Assembly (NCBI RefSeq): GCF_000964225.1 | Contig: NZ_BAMZ01000009.1 | Span: 124,001-188,000, forward strand | Reading direction: 5' to 3' | DNA: 64,000 nt | DNA from: Acetobacter syzygii | GTDB taxonomy: Bacteria; Pseudomonadota; Alphaproteobacteria; Acetobacterales; Acetobacteraceae | Made by a program: the position numbers and the translations under genes | Notes under the pieces: model-generated | What the model was told of the DNA's origin: nothing | Databases searched by the model: none | Seen by the model: only the letters and a program-made list of their open reading frames with translations | Shown: positions 28,754 to 38,229 of the stretch, piece by piece | How positions within the stretch are numbered: the first letter of the stretch is position 1 | Layout of the letters: each line of letters starts with the position of its first letter

Positions 28754-31171
28754 TTATTTACGGGCGGCATCTGGCAAGGCGTAAGCCACAATATAATCAC
28801 CTTCTTTGGTGCCAAAGGACCCATGCCCCCCATCAACCGTGACAACGTATTGACGGCCATTTGCCTCGTACGTCATGGGGGTGGACTGACCACCTGCGGG
28901 AAGGCGGTCCTGCCACAACATCTTTCCATCCGTCACATCATATGCACGAATGTAATAATCCGCCGTGGAGGTCAGGAACGCGACCCCGCCCGCAGTGATG
29001 ATTGGCCCGCCAAGAGAGGGAATACCCACCTTGAAGCCAAACGGCAGGGGGGAACTATCCCGCGTTGTGCCATTCCGATGCTGCCAAAGAATAGTGTTGG
29101 TCTTCAGGTCCACGCCCGCCACATACCCCCACCCAGGCTGCTTGCAGGGAATCCCCAAGGGAGAAAGAAATGCGTTAAGCTCCACCCCAAAAGGCGTACC
29201 AAACTGGGGCTGCAACCCGTTCTCCCCTCCTGCTGCGGCAATATCGTGCCCCATGGGAGGGATAACCTGATTGTCTGTAGAACGCGGCACAAGGCGGGAC
29301 ACGAATGGAATGGCAATCGGGTTGGCAAATGCCACCTGCCGCACAGGGTCCACAGCCAGCCCACCCCATTCGAACATGCCCAGATTACCAGGAAACACCA
29401 GCGTTCCCTGCACGGACGGCGGCGTAAACGGCCCCTCGTAACGCAGTTTTTTGAACATGATCCGGCACACCAGCTGGTCCAGCATGGTTGCACCCCACAT
29501 ATCTTTATCCGTTAGTTTGGTTTTGGGCCGGAAGGTCAGCTGCGAGAACGGTTGAGTGGGCGACACATGATCCCCCTGTGCAGCTCCCTGTGGCACCGCC
29601 TGTTCGGGAGCAGGCACCAGCAACTGCCCATTCCTGCGATCCAGCACAAAAATATTGCCCGTTTTGGCTGGCGCATACAATGCCGGTACGACCGTGCCAT
29701 CCTCGCGCTTAAAATCGATCAGGCTGGGCTGGGCTGGCACGTCCATGTCCCACAGGTCGTGATGAACAGTCTGGTAAAACCAGACCTTACGGCCTGTAGA
29801 AGCATCCAGCGCCAGAATGCCCGATGCATAACGCTCCTGCAGATCCGTGCGTTTGCCACCCCATATGTCCGGGGTTGCCACGCCTGTGGGAATGTAAATC
29901 TGGTTCAGCTTGGCATCGTAGGCAGAGACAATCCACGAATTGGGCGAATTAGGGGTAAACAGATGCGTCTTGGATGGAAGCTGGTTGGGGTCCGGGTTAC
30001 CCGGATCAAACGCCCAGACCAGCGTGCCATTATACAGGTCATAGGCACGTATGACGCCGGATGGCTCGTGCGTGGAGTAGTTGTCCGTTACCGCAGCAGA
30101 AATAATAACCAGCTTGTCAGTGATGACCGGGGGGGATGTGGGTTCATAAAACCCCAAGGTGCGCATTGGCATCCCATCGGTCAGATCGACCTCTCCATTA
30201 TGGCCAAATGCCGGGCAAACCTTCCCTGTGGAAGCATCCAGCGCAATCAGCCGTCCATCATTCGTTGGCAGAAAAATACGCTCTGCGCACTGGCTGGACG
30301 GCACTCCCGCAGTGTTTTCCGCACTCTCCGTCACAAGCGGAGGCGTTGCTGCGTAGGAGACACCACGGCAGGTCAGGTGCTGGAAAGTCGGATTAACAAG
30401 CAGCTTGGGGTCAAAGCGCCAGATCTGCTTGCCCGTAGCAGCATCGAGCGCAAAAACCCACTGATGGGGGGAGCACAGATAAAGCTTATTACCAACCTTG
30501 ATCGGTGTGGCCTCATCCGTGGTTTCCACCGGATCATCCGGGCCACGCAGGTCGTGGGTTCTGAACATCCACGCCACCTTAAGCTGGCTCACATTACCTG
30601 TTGTAATCTGGTTTAGGGGGGAATAGCGGTCCCCTGCCTGCGTACGCCCGTAAGCAGGCCAATCCTGCGCCGGTACGGATGAAGTCTCTCCCGGAAGGGC
30701 CACGCCATTATAGGCAACCTGCGCACGAGGGAGCACACCAGCCATATCCTGCGGGTCCTGCGTCAGCGCGTAGCCATACACACCTATTCCAGCCAGAATC
30801 ACAACCAGAAGGGGCACCCGGTTCCAGACCGATACCGGCCGCAACGCGCCAGAAACAAAAGGCAACAGCAGCCACAACCCCAGCGGCAACACCACATCCC
30901 CCCGTGGTGCAAGCGCCCAGAAGTCAAACCCTGCTTCCATAACAGACCAAAGCAGCGTGCAAGCTGCTATGGCGGCGTAAAGCCACAGAGCCTCGCGCCG
31001 CCCCCGCCAGAACAAAACGCCCGTTACCAAAAGCGCCAGACCGCAAATAACGTAAAAACCGGAACCACCGAGTATGGCCAGCCAACTGCCCGCTCCCGCC
31101 AGAACAATGCCAAGCACGATGCAGATCAATGCCGTGGTTTTTGACAGAACATTGGAACGGTCGCCTTGCAT
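28754..31171 (-). CDS. gcd: membrane-bound PQQ-dependent glucose dehydrogenase
   Basis: Oxidises glucose to glucono-delta-lactone in the periplasm and passes electrons to ubiquinone, the hallmark of acetic acid bacteria. With the ATG at 31171 (GAGGAG 10 nt upstream) it has 805 residues: five membrane helices in the first 140 residues, then an eight-bladed PQQ propeller with repeated W/G docking strings (DWPAYGRTQAGDRYSPL, ALDAATGKQIWRFDP, WDMDVPAQPSL, GWGYVAGVDLKTNTILW). Length matches Gcd of about 800. An in-frame TTG 18 nt upstream is a less likely start. The product feeds the gluconolactonase-like protein at 43571. Confidence 0.94.
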   Translation of the reverse strand: MQGDRSNVLSKTTALICIVLGIVLAGAGSWLAILGGSGFYVICGLALLVTGVLFWRGRREALWLYAAIAACTLLWSVMEAGFDFWALAPRGDVVLPLGLWLLLPFVSGALRPVSVWNRVPLLVVILAGIGVYGYALTQDPQDMAGVLPRAQVAYNGVALPGETSSVPAQDWPAYGRTQAGDRYSPLNQITTGNVSQLKVAWMFRTHDLRGPDDPVETTDEATPIKVGNKLYLCSPHQWVFALDAATGKQIWRFDPKLLVNPTFQHLTCRGVSYAATPPLVTESAENTAGVPSSQCAERIFLPTNDGRLIALDASTGKVCPAFGHNGEVDLTDGMPMRTLGFYEPTSPPVITDKLVIISAAVTDNYSTHEPSGVIRAYDLYNGTLVWAFDPGNPDPNQLPSKTHLFTPNSPNSWIVSAYDAKLNQIYIPTGVATPDIWGGKRTDLQERYASGILALDASTGRKVWFYQTVHHDLWDMDVPAQPSLIDFKREDGTVVPALYAPAKTGNIFVLDRRNGQLLVPAPEQAVPQGAAQGDHVSPTQPFSQLTFRPKTKLTDKDMWGATMLDQLVCRIMFKKLRYEGPFTPPSVQGTLVFPGNLGMFEWGGLAVDPVRQVAFANPIAIPFVSRLVPRSTDNQVIPPMGHDIAAAGGENGLQPQFGTPFGVELNAFLSPLGIPCKQPGWGYVAGVDLKTNTILWQHRNGTTRDSSPLPFGFKVGIPSLGGPIITAGGVAFLTSTADYYIRAYDVTDGKMLWQDRLPAGGQSTPMTYEANGRQYVVTVDGGHGSFGTKEGDYIVAYALPDAARK

Positions 31172-31310
31172 GACCGATACTCTCCTCAAGCTACAAACAC
31201 CGTTCCATTAGAAAAGAACGATCATCCGGGATCAATCAATATTATTTACGAACAAATATACCACCTTATACATAGAAAATGAATAAGTTTCCATTTCCTA
31301 TTCCAAAACA

Positions 31311-31345
31311 AAAAAACGCGGCTCCCAAATGGAAGCCGCGTTTTT
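31311..31345 (-). terminator. Rho-independent terminator of glnA
   Basis: Stem CGCGGCT/AGCCGCG (31317-31323 with 31334-31340) with two more pairs after a bulged A; on the minus strand it is followed by a T6 run. T5 also follows on the plus strand, so it may work in both directions. Confidence 0.85.
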
Positions 31346-31376
31346 GTCGTCCATTAAACCCCTTAAGGGATTATCA

Positions 31377-32822
31377 TTAGACGGAGTAGTACATTTCGAA
31401 CTCAACCGGGTGCGGCGTGTGTTCAAAGCGGTACACATCATCCCACTTCAGGGTGATGTAGCTTTCAATCTGGTCTTTGGTGAAAACGCCACCAGCCAGC
31501 AGGAACTCATGGTCAGCGGCAAGTGCTTCCAGTGCTTCGCGCAGGGAGCCTGCAACTGTTGGGATCTGCTTCAGTTCTTCGGGGGGCAGATCATACAGAT
31601 CCTTGTCCATGGCATCGCCAGGGTGGATCTTGTTCTTGATCCCGTCCAGACCAGCCATCAGCATGGCAGCGAATGACAGGTAGGGGTTTGCCGTGGGGTC
31701 GGGGAACCGCACTTCAACGCGCTTGGCCTTGGGGCTGGTCGCATACGGAATACGGCAGGAAGCGGAACGGTTGCGGGCGGAATAAGCCAGCAGCACAGGG
31801 GCTTCAAAGCCCGGAATCAGGCGCTTGTAGGAGTTGGTGGACGGGTTGGTAAAGGCGTTCAGGGCCTTGGCATGTTTGATGATACCGCCAATGTAATACA
31901 GGGCCGTATCGGACAGGTCTGCATAGCCATTACCAGCGAATGTCGGCTTGCCGTCTTTCCAGATGGACTGGTGAACGTGCATCCCCGAGCCGTTATCGCC
32001 ATAGATCGGCTTCGGCATGAACGTGGCGGTCTTGCCATAGGAGTGCGCCACGTTGTGCACACAGTATTTATAAATCTGCATAAAGTCGGCAGAGCGGACC
32101 AGCGTTTCAAACTTGGTGCCAAGTTCATGCTGGGACTGCGCAACTTCGTGGTGGTGCTTTTCAATGGCCAGACCCATTTCGCCCATTGTTGCCAGCATTT
32201 CAGCGCGCAGGTCGCTTTCGCTGTCAACCGGAGCAACGGGGAAGTAGCCGCCCTTTACACCCGGACGATGGCCCATGTTGCCTTCGGGGTAGTCTTTAAG
32301 CGAGGCATCGGGGCCTTCAATGCTGTCAAGCTGGTAGGTGCCGTAGTTGGGGCCTGTACCAAACTGGACGTTATCGAAAATAAAGAACTCGGCTTCAGGG
32401 CCAAAAAAGGCCGTATCGCCCAGACCGGAGGACTTGAGGTACTGCTCGGCCAGCTTGGCGGTGGAGCGTGGGTCGCGGTTATAGGGCTGTCCGGTGGACG
32501 GCTCAATAATATCGCAGAACAGGATCAGCTGCGGACGGGCAGAAAACGGGTCCATTACAGCGGACGTTGCGTCAGGCAGCAGAACCATGTCGCTTTCGTT
32601 AATGGCTTTCCACCCTGCGATGGAAGACCCGTCGAACATGAAGCCGTCGGTAAAGCTGTCTTCCTCAATGGTGCTGACGTGCTGGCACGTATGGTGCCAC
32701 TTGCCGTGCGTGTCCGTAAACCGCAGGTCAACCAGTTCGACCGAATGTTCCTGAATCAGGTCAAAAACCTTGGCAATTGCAGCAGCCTTGCTGTCGCCCG
32801 CCGAAGCTGTTTTCTTCACCAT
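31377..32822 (-). CDS. glnA: glutamine synthetase type I
   Basis: Makes glutamine from glutamate, ammonia and ATP. With the ATG at 32822 (GAAGAG upstream) it has 481 residues. Visible are the beta-grasp N domain ([13 protein letters not shown]), [40 protein letters not shown], and [11 protein letters not shown]. The adenylylation tyrosine is in [10 protein letters not shown], indicating GlnE/PII control as in proteobacteria. A longer frame to 32870 adds no homology. It follows glnB, 102 nt away, with a hairpin in between. Confidence 0.97.
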   Translation of the reverse strand: MVKKTASAGDSKAAAIAKVFDLIQEHSVELVDLRFTDTHGKWHHTCQHVSTIEEDSFTDGFMFDGSSIAGWKAINESDMVLLPDATSAVMDPFSARPQLILFCDIIEPSTGQPYNRDPRSTAKLAEQYLKSSGLGDTAFFGPEAEFFIFDNVQFGTGPNYGTYQLDSIEGPDASLKDYPEGNMGHRPGVKGGYFPVAPVDSESDLRAEMLATMGEMGLAIEKHHHEVAQSQHELGTKFETLVRSADFMQIYKYCVHNVAHSYGKTATFMPKPIYGDNGSGMHVHQSIWKDGKPTFAGNGYADLSDTALYYIGGIIKHAKALNAFTNPSTNSYKRLIPGFEAPVLLAYSARNRSASCRIPYATSPKAKRVEVRFPDPTANPYLSFAAMLMAGLDGIKNKIHPGDAMDKDLYDLPPEELKQIPTVAGSLREALEALAADHEFLLAGGVFTKDQIESYITLKWDDVYRFEHTPHPVEFEMYYSV

Positions 32823-32924
32823 GCTCTCTTCACCTAAAAGCCTGTTGTGTTCCGCACCTTGCGGAAACATGCTGTGGAATTGTGGAGTGCGCGCCTGCCT
32901 GGGTCTGCCACCATGCGGCGGATG

Positions 32925-33272
<348 letters not shown>

Positions 33273-33504
33273 TCAACACACCATTGCTGGACCCACGTGG
33301 GGGCCTGTACTCTCTTGTTTTTATATCCAGCCCGTTACAAACCTTACGGACCGGACCCGCACACACTTGCACGGCTTGCCCCTTCGGGCAATCGGGTAGG
33401 TGCGAATTTGTATCGGTAAAGCATTAAACCGAACTTTCGCCCTGACTGTTCCGGTTGTGTCCATAACCTCTTCTTTTCCCGCCTGCGGGGCAAGGGAATT
33501 TGCA

Positions 33505-34665
33505 ATGACAAAAGCATTTAACAGGCAGATTGCCGACCTTCCTGTCACAATTTTTACGGTCATGTCCGCTCTCGCCCGCCAGCACGATGCGATTAATCTT
33601 GGGCAGGGTTTCCCTGATCAGGAAGGTCCGCAGGACATGATTCGCCTTGCAGCCGATGCCCTGCTTGACGGGCAGAACCAGTATGCACCCCTCACAGGAC
33701 TACCCGAACTGCGTTCCGCCATAGCGGAAGCTAACCTGCGTTTTCAGGGCATTACAGTGCAGGCCGATTCGGAAGTTGTGGTCACATCCGGTGCCACGGA
33801 AGCACTGGCAGCCTCCCTTATGGCCCTGATCGAACCGGGGGATGAGGTTGTGTTGATGGAACCTCTCTACGACACATATTTGCCTGTTGTGCGCCAGTTA
33901 GGCGGTATTCCCAGGATTGTACGCCTGCAGGCACCCGACTGGGCTTTGCCACGGCAGGAGCTGGCGCAGGCTTTTTCCGCCCGTACCAAGGCCATTATTC
34001 TCAACTCCCCCATGAATCCAACCGGCAAGGTGTTTACGGCTGAAGAGCTGGCATTTATCGCCTCACTTGTTCAGCAGCACGATACCTTTGCCATTTGCGA
34101 CGAGGTTTACGAACATCTCGTCTTCAACACCCCGCACATTTCGCTCATGTCCCTGCCGGGCCTGCGCAATCGCTGCGTGCGTATTGGCAGTGCTGGTAAA
34201 AGCTTTTCCCTGACCGGCTGGAAGGTGGGCTACGTAACCGCCCCTGCCCCCCTTGCCACAGTCATTGCCAAAGCCCACCAGAACCTTGTGTTTGCCACGC
34301 CACCCAACCTGCAACGCGCCGTAGCTTTTGGCCTACGCAAGGATACGGACTATTTTACCACCCTTGCGCAGGACATGGCCACACAGGGAACCATCCTTGC
34401 ATCCGGCCTCCAGCGGTTGGGCTTTGACGTGCTGCCTTATCAGGGGAGCTACTTTGTTATGGTGGATATTACCCCCCTCGCCAATGGGTTGGACGACGTG
34501 GCATTTACACGCCTGCTTACCGAACAGGCCCGTGTGACCGCCATCCCCGCTTCCGCTTTTTACGATGCAAACCCACCGCGCAATCTTATTCGCTTTGCTT
34601 TTTGCAAACGTGCAGAGGTGCTGATAGAGGCGTTGAACCGCATGGAAGCATGGAAAAACCGGTAA
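33505..34665 (+). CDS. PLP-dependent aminotransferase (class I/II, KAT-like)
   Basis: Fold-type I aminotransferase; the substrate is not clear from sequence. Starting at the ATG at 33505 (AAGGGAA 7 nt upstream) it has 386 residues: NLGQGFPDQEGP, NQYAPLTGLPELR, TSGATEALAA, NSPMNPTGKV (substrate/PLP Asn and Pro), CDEVYEHLVF and the PLP-lysine motif SAGKSFSLTGWKVGY. The GQGFPD start suggests the kynurenine/methionine aminotransferase subgroup. It is divergent from glnB; its own terminator overlaps its stop codon. Confidence 0.88.
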   Translation: MTKAFNRQIADLPVTIFTVMSALARQHDAINLGQGFPDQEGPQDMIRLAADALLDGQNQYAPLTGLPELRSAIAEANLRFQGITVQADSEVVVTSGATEALAASLMALIEPGDEVVLMEPLYDTYLPVVRQLGGIPRIVRLQAPDWALPRQELAQAFSARTKAIILNSPMNPTGKVFTAEELAFIASLVQQHDTFAICDEVYEHLVFNTPHISLMSLPGLRNRCVRIGSAGKSFSLTGWKVGYVTAPAPLATVIAKAHQNLVFATPPNLQRAVAFGLRKDTDYFTTLAQDMATQGTILASGLQRLGFDVLPYQGSYFVMVDITPLANGLDDVAFTRLLTEQARVTAIPASAFYDANPPRNLIRFAFCKRAEVLIEALNRMEAWKNR

Positions 34666-34676
34666 AACGGTTTTTT
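34654..34676 (+). terminator. terminator overlapping the aminotransferase stop codon
   Basis: An 8 bp stem AAAAACCG/CGGTTTTT (34654-34661 with 34668-34675, loop GTAAAA) ends in a T run. The ascending arm contains the last codons and the loop contains the TAA stop. Confidence 0.75.
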
Positions 34677-34743
34677 CCATCATCTTCTGCAATTATCTGA
34701 TTGACGGCTTCCCTGCTTTTCTCTAAACGTCCGCTTGCTGTGC

Positions 34744-34820
34744 GGCGGACGTAGCTCAGTTGGTAGAGCGCCGGTTTGTGGTACCGGTTGTCGCGGGTTC
34801 GATCCCCGTCGTTCGCCCCA
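34744..34820 (+). tRNA. tRNA-His (anticodon GTG)
   Basis: A cloverleaf folds with acceptor GCGGACG/CGTTCGC, D arm (GTAGCTCAGTTGGTAGAGC), anticodon stem CCGGT/ACCGG with loop TTGTGGT (anticodon GTG at 34778-34780), and T arm CGGGTTCGATCCCCG. The extra 5' G at 34744 pairs with discriminator C, the specific mark of tRNA-His. CCA is encoded (34818-34820). Confidence 0.96.
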
Positions 34821-34985
34821 GCATGTGTTTTCCCTTAAAAATCATTTATTCCACACGGCTCAGATGAATCCGGGCCAGATACACTGGCAGACGTGCGCCG
34901 ATGAATGCAGATAACTGCGTTGATCAGGCCAGACTCCCTGTATGGTGTGTTCTCCTGCACCCGGACCATGGCATAAGAACGGATC

Positions 34986-35429
34986 ATGCAAAGCACGTTC
35001 CCTTCCCTAAGCCTGCTCCCGCTCTTCGTGCTCACAGCCTGCGCTGCTTCCGCGCCACCTCCCAATACGCCTCAGGCTGAATCGGCACTCTATCAGGCTA
35101 AACAGACATGTCTGGACACTTACCAGACACGCCCCGGTCAGGTTGCGGCAAACAATATGGGCAAGCTGATGAACTGCCTTGCCAGAGCCACCCAAAAATA
35201 TGGCCGACAGGCTTACGGCCCCTATGCTCCCATTTACATGGAAGGTGCGTCCAAAGGCGTGGAAGCCGCACAACACCTGCGTGAAGGACTATATACCCCC
35301 GACCAGTTTGGAAGTGAGATCGGGCTCATTCAGGAGCAGGAGAATTCGGCAATCCAGCAAAAAAAAGCGCAGATCAACGCACCCCTCGATCCTATTTTGC
35401 AACCAGTTCCTGCCAACACCACCCATTAG
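34986..35429 (+). CDS. hypothetical lipoprotein
   Basis: 147-residue protein with a lipoprotein signal: hydrophobic MQSTFPSLSLLPLFVL followed by lipobox LTAC (Cys19). The mature part has a helical, Gln/Lys-rich appearance (ALYQAKQTCLDTYQ, EIGLIQEQENSAIQQKK) and three more cysteines or pairs (TCLDTYQ, LMNCL). No family recognised. ACGGA precedes the ATG. It lies between tRNA-His and icd on the same strand. Confidence 0.7.
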   Translation: MQSTFPSLSLLPLFVLTACAASAPPPNTPQAESALYQAKQTCLDTYQTRPGQVAANNMGKLMNCLARATQKYGRQAYGPYAPIYMEGASKGVEAAQHLREGLYTPDQFGSEIGLIQEQENSAIQQKKAQINAPLDPILQPVPANTTH

Positions 35430-35679
35430 CAGGGCACGGGTCAGACCAAGCCCCCCACTTCCAGTTGACCGGAATGTGATCACCCGGTCCACCCGGCATA
35501 AAAGCTACTTTTTGGCCTGTATCTATTTTAAACCGACCATTCCTGTCCGGAATGTGATGCGGAGCCCTGTTTACCAGTGCTTTAAGTTGCTCAATCCATA
35601 CAGTGCATGACGCTCATACATATTGCGCAGCATTCAATGCGAACAACAAAAAAAACATGTCGGAAATGGATTGTTAAGC
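35430..35679 (+). promoter_or_regulatory. icd upstream region with direct repeat and palindrome
   Basis: No gene in 250 bp. A 12 bp direct repeat CCGGAATGTGAT occurs at 35469-35480 and 35547-35558. The second copy is part of an inverted repeat CATTCC-TGTCC-GGAATG. These are candidate operator sites for icd; the regulator is unknown. A promoter near 35610-35660 is likely from AT richness but no exact consensus is seen. Confidence 0.4.
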
Positions 35680-36900
35680 ATGGCTAAAATCAAGGTCAAA
35701 AACCCGGTTGTGGAAATGGACGGGGATGAAATGACCCGTATTATCTGGCACTTCATCCGCGAACGGCTGATCCTGCCTTATCTGGATATTGACCTCAAAT
35801 ACTACGATCTGGGTATTGAACACCGCGACGCCACCAATGATCAGGTTACGGTTGATGCTGCCGAAGCCACAAAGCGCTACGGGGTGGCGGTCAAATGCGC
35901 GACCATTACACCGGACGAGGCGCGGGTGGCGGAGTTCGGTCTTAAAAGAATGTATCGTTCTCCCAACGGCACCATCCGTAACATTCTGGATGGCACCATT
36001 TTTCGTGAACCCATTATCTGCTCCAATGTGCCGCGTCTGGTACCACACTGGACCAAGCCCATTGTCATTGGCCGCCATGCTTACGGGGACATCTACCGTG
36101 CTGCGGAAACAAAAATTCCCGGTCCCGGCAAAGTCACCCTGAACTACGTACCCGACGATGGAGGCGAACCCATTACACTGGATGTGCATGACTTCCAGGG
36201 CCCCGGAGTTACACTGGGAATGCACAATACCCAGGCTTCCATTGAAGGGTTTGCCCGTGCCTCCCTCTCCTACGGGCGGGACCGCAAGCTCCCCGTTTAC
36301 CTTTCCACCAAGAACACCATCCTCAAAGCCTACGACGGCATGTTCAAGGATGTGTTTGCAAAAGTGTATGAGGAAGAGTTCAAGGCCGAATTTGAAAAAC
36401 TGGGCCTGACCTACGAACACCGCCTGATTGATGATATGGTTGCCTGCGCGCTCAAATGGCCCGGTGGCTACGTATGGGCCTGCAAAAACTACGATGGCGA
36501 TGTGGAAAGTGACATTGTTGCCCAAGGTTTTGGCAGCCTTGGTCTGATGACATCCGTCCTGCTCAGCCCATCGGGGGATGTGGTGGAGGCCGAAGCCGCA
36601 CACGGCACCGTAACCCGCCATTACCGCGAACATCAGAAGGGTCGCCCGACCAGCACCAACCCCATAGCTTCCATTTTTGCATGGACTCGCGGGCTGGCTT
36701 ACCGGGGCAGGTTCGACAACACACCCGACGTGGTGCATTTTGCCAACACACTGGAAAAAGTCTGTATTGATACAGTGGAAAGCGGCCAGATGACCAAAGA
36801 TCTGGCGCTGCTGGTCGGCAAAGACGCCCAGTGGCTGGATACCCAGCCTTTTCTGGATGTGTTGGACGAACGCCTTAAAAAAGAACTGGCAAAAGCCTAA
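35680..36900 (+). CDS. icd: NADP-dependent isocitrate dehydrogenase
   Basis: Oxidatively decarboxylates isocitrate to 2-oxoglutarate in the TCA cycle. With the ATG at 35680 ([20 protein letters not shown]) it has 406 residues, the size of eukaryotic-like homodimeric IDH. Visible motifs: [41 protein letters not shown] (substrate loop, given in part), and the metal/NADP strings [15 protein letters not shown] and [14 protein letters not shown] longer frame to 35623 is less likely. It ends with a strong terminator. Confidence 0.96.
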   Translation: MAKIKVKNPVVEMDGDEMTRIIWHFIRERLILPYLDIDLKYYDLGIEHRDATNDQVTVDAAEATKRYGVAVKCATITPDEARVAEFGLKRMYRSPNGTIRNILDGTIFREPIICSNVPRLVPHWTKPIVIGRHAYGDIYRAAETKIPGPGKVTLNYVPDDGGEPITLDVHDFQGPGVTLGMHNTQASIEGFARASLSYGRDRKLPVYLSTKNTILKAYDGMFKDVFAKVYEEEFKAEFEKLGLTYEHRLIDDMVACALKWPGGYVWACKNYDGDVESDIVAQGFGSLGLMTSVLLSPSGDVVEAEAAHGTVTRHYREHQKGRPTSTNPIASIFAWTRGLAYRGRFDNTPDVVHFANTLEKVCIDTVESGQMTKDLALLVGKDAQWLDTQPFLDVLDERLKKELAKA

Positions 36901-36909
36901 GCAACTCTT

Positions 36910-36938
36910 GCAGGCCCGTACGCCACGGGCCTGCTTTT
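36910..36938 (+). terminator. Rho-independent terminator of icd
   Basis: A 10 bp stem GCAGGCCCGT/ACGGGCCTGC (36910-36919 with 36925-36934, loop 5 nt) followed by TTTT, 10 nt after the icd stop. Confidence 0.88.
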
Positions 36939-37073
36939 GCACCCTCTGGCATAACGCCCACAGACCCTGCCAAATATGCTTGCGAACAAGCCATTTACCA
37001 TTGCGTCCAAACCAGTGCTGACGCAAAACAGGGCTTTGTATCTTAGCATAACCAAAAGAGCAGGAACCTGCGT

Positions 37074-38093
37074 ATGTCAGACACACCCGCAGACACAGAC
37101 GTTGCCATTATCGGGGCTGGCCCGGCCGGGCTGTTTGCCGCTTTCCAATGCGCCATGCTGCGCCTGCGTTGCGTGCTTATAGACGTCCTGCCCGAAGTTG
37201 GCGGGCAGTGCGCAGCCCTGTACCCGGAAAAACCGATATATGACATTCCCGCCTGCCCAGCGGTAGAAGGGGCCGAACTGATTGGCAATCTGGAACGCCA
37301 GATTGCCCCGTTCAGCATCCCTCGCCTGCTCAAACATCGGGTGGAAAGCCTGAGCGGGCAACGCGGGGACTTTACGCTCGTTACGGACCAAGGGCGCAGC
37401 CTGCACGCCAAAGCGGTTATTATTGCAGCAGGTGCTGGCGCATTTGGCCCCAACCGTCCCCCTCTGGATGGGCTGGATACGTATGAGGAAACCGGCGCGG
37501 TGCAATATTATGTCCGCCGTAAAGCCGATTTTCAGAACAAGCGCATCGTCATTGCCGGTGGGGGCGATTCTGCACTGGACTGGGCACTCTCGCTTAAGGA
37601 TCTGGCTGCAAAACTTTATCTGGTGCATCGCCGCGACCGCTTCCGTGGTGCACCGGAAAGCCTGCGCCAGCTCGACGAGGCTGTAGCAGCAGGGCGGATT
37701 GAAAAAGTCGTTCCATACCAGCTTCATGCCCTGCGCGGAAATCAGGGAGCCCTGACCGGTGTGGATGTTATTGATATGGATGGCGCCACACGCACACTGG
37801 AAGCCGATGTGCTGCTCCCCTTCTTTGGTCTGGCCACCGACCTTGGTCCGGTAGCCCGCTGGGGCATGGACACGCAACGCTCTACCATTCCCGTAACCCC
37901 ATCCAACTGCGAAACCAGCCTGCCCGGCGTTTTTGCCATTGGGGACGTAGCCACCTACCCCGGCAAGCTAAAACTGATCCTCCAGGGATTCAGCGAAGCG
38001 GCCATGACGGCCCATGCCATTCACCCCATTATTTACCCCGACCAGGCCCTGCATTTTGAATACTCGACCAGCAAAGGCGTGCCTGCTGCATAG
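37074..38093 (+). CDS. thioredoxin reductase-like ferredoxin-NADP(+) reductase
   Basis: FAD enzyme that passes electrons between NADPH and ferredoxin. The 339 residues have the FAD dinucleotide motif IIGAGPAGLFAA (12-23), LPEVGGQCAALYPEK, the NADP motif IAGGGDSALDWAL with VHRRDRFRG, and the closing GVFAIGDVATYP. The CxxC disulfide of true thioredoxin reductases is absent, which points to the TrxR-like FNR type. It is 137 nt upstream of dadA on the same strand. Confidence 0.9.
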   Translation: MSDTPADTDVAIIGAGPAGLFAAFQCAMLRLRCVLIDVLPEVGGQCAALYPEKPIYDIPACPAVEGAELIGNLERQIAPFSIPRLLKHRVESLSGQRGDFTLVTDQGRSLHAKAVIIAAGAGAFGPNRPPLDGLDTYEETGAVQYYVRRKADFQNKRIVIAGGGDSALDWALSLKDLAAKLYLVHRRDRFRGAPESLRQLDEAVAAGRIEKVVPYQLHALRGNQGALTGVDVIDMDGATRTLEADVLLPFFGLATDLGPVARWGMDTQRSTIPVTPSNCETSLPGVFAIGDVATYPGKLKLILQGFSEAAMTAHAIHPIIYPDQALHFEYSTSKGVPAA

Positions 38094-38229
38094 CTTTTAA
38101 CCCGATCTGCTGGTCATCTGCCATAATACCCCCCTTTTTTGCGGGTAAGCCACCAAAGGGTAAAGACCAGCAGTTTCCAGTGCCATTCAGGCGGGTGGGC
38201 CTCTCCCATCCTCTCATAAGGATGAAGCC
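38094..38229 (+). promoter_or_regulatory. structured leader before dadA
   Basis: Perfect 9 bp complementary arms CTGCTGGTC (38107-38115) and GACCAGCAG (38165-38173) enclose about 49 nt that can form inner pairs (CCCTTT with AAAGGG, TACCC with GGGTA). It may be a terminator of the reductase gene or a leader structure for dadA; I do not recognise a known riboswitch class. Confidence 0.35.

Noticed and set aside
35674-37086. 470-codon open frame on the minus strand opposite icd
   Set aside because: It is the antisense shadow of icd and the start of the next gene; it has no domain, and the + strand icd is certain.
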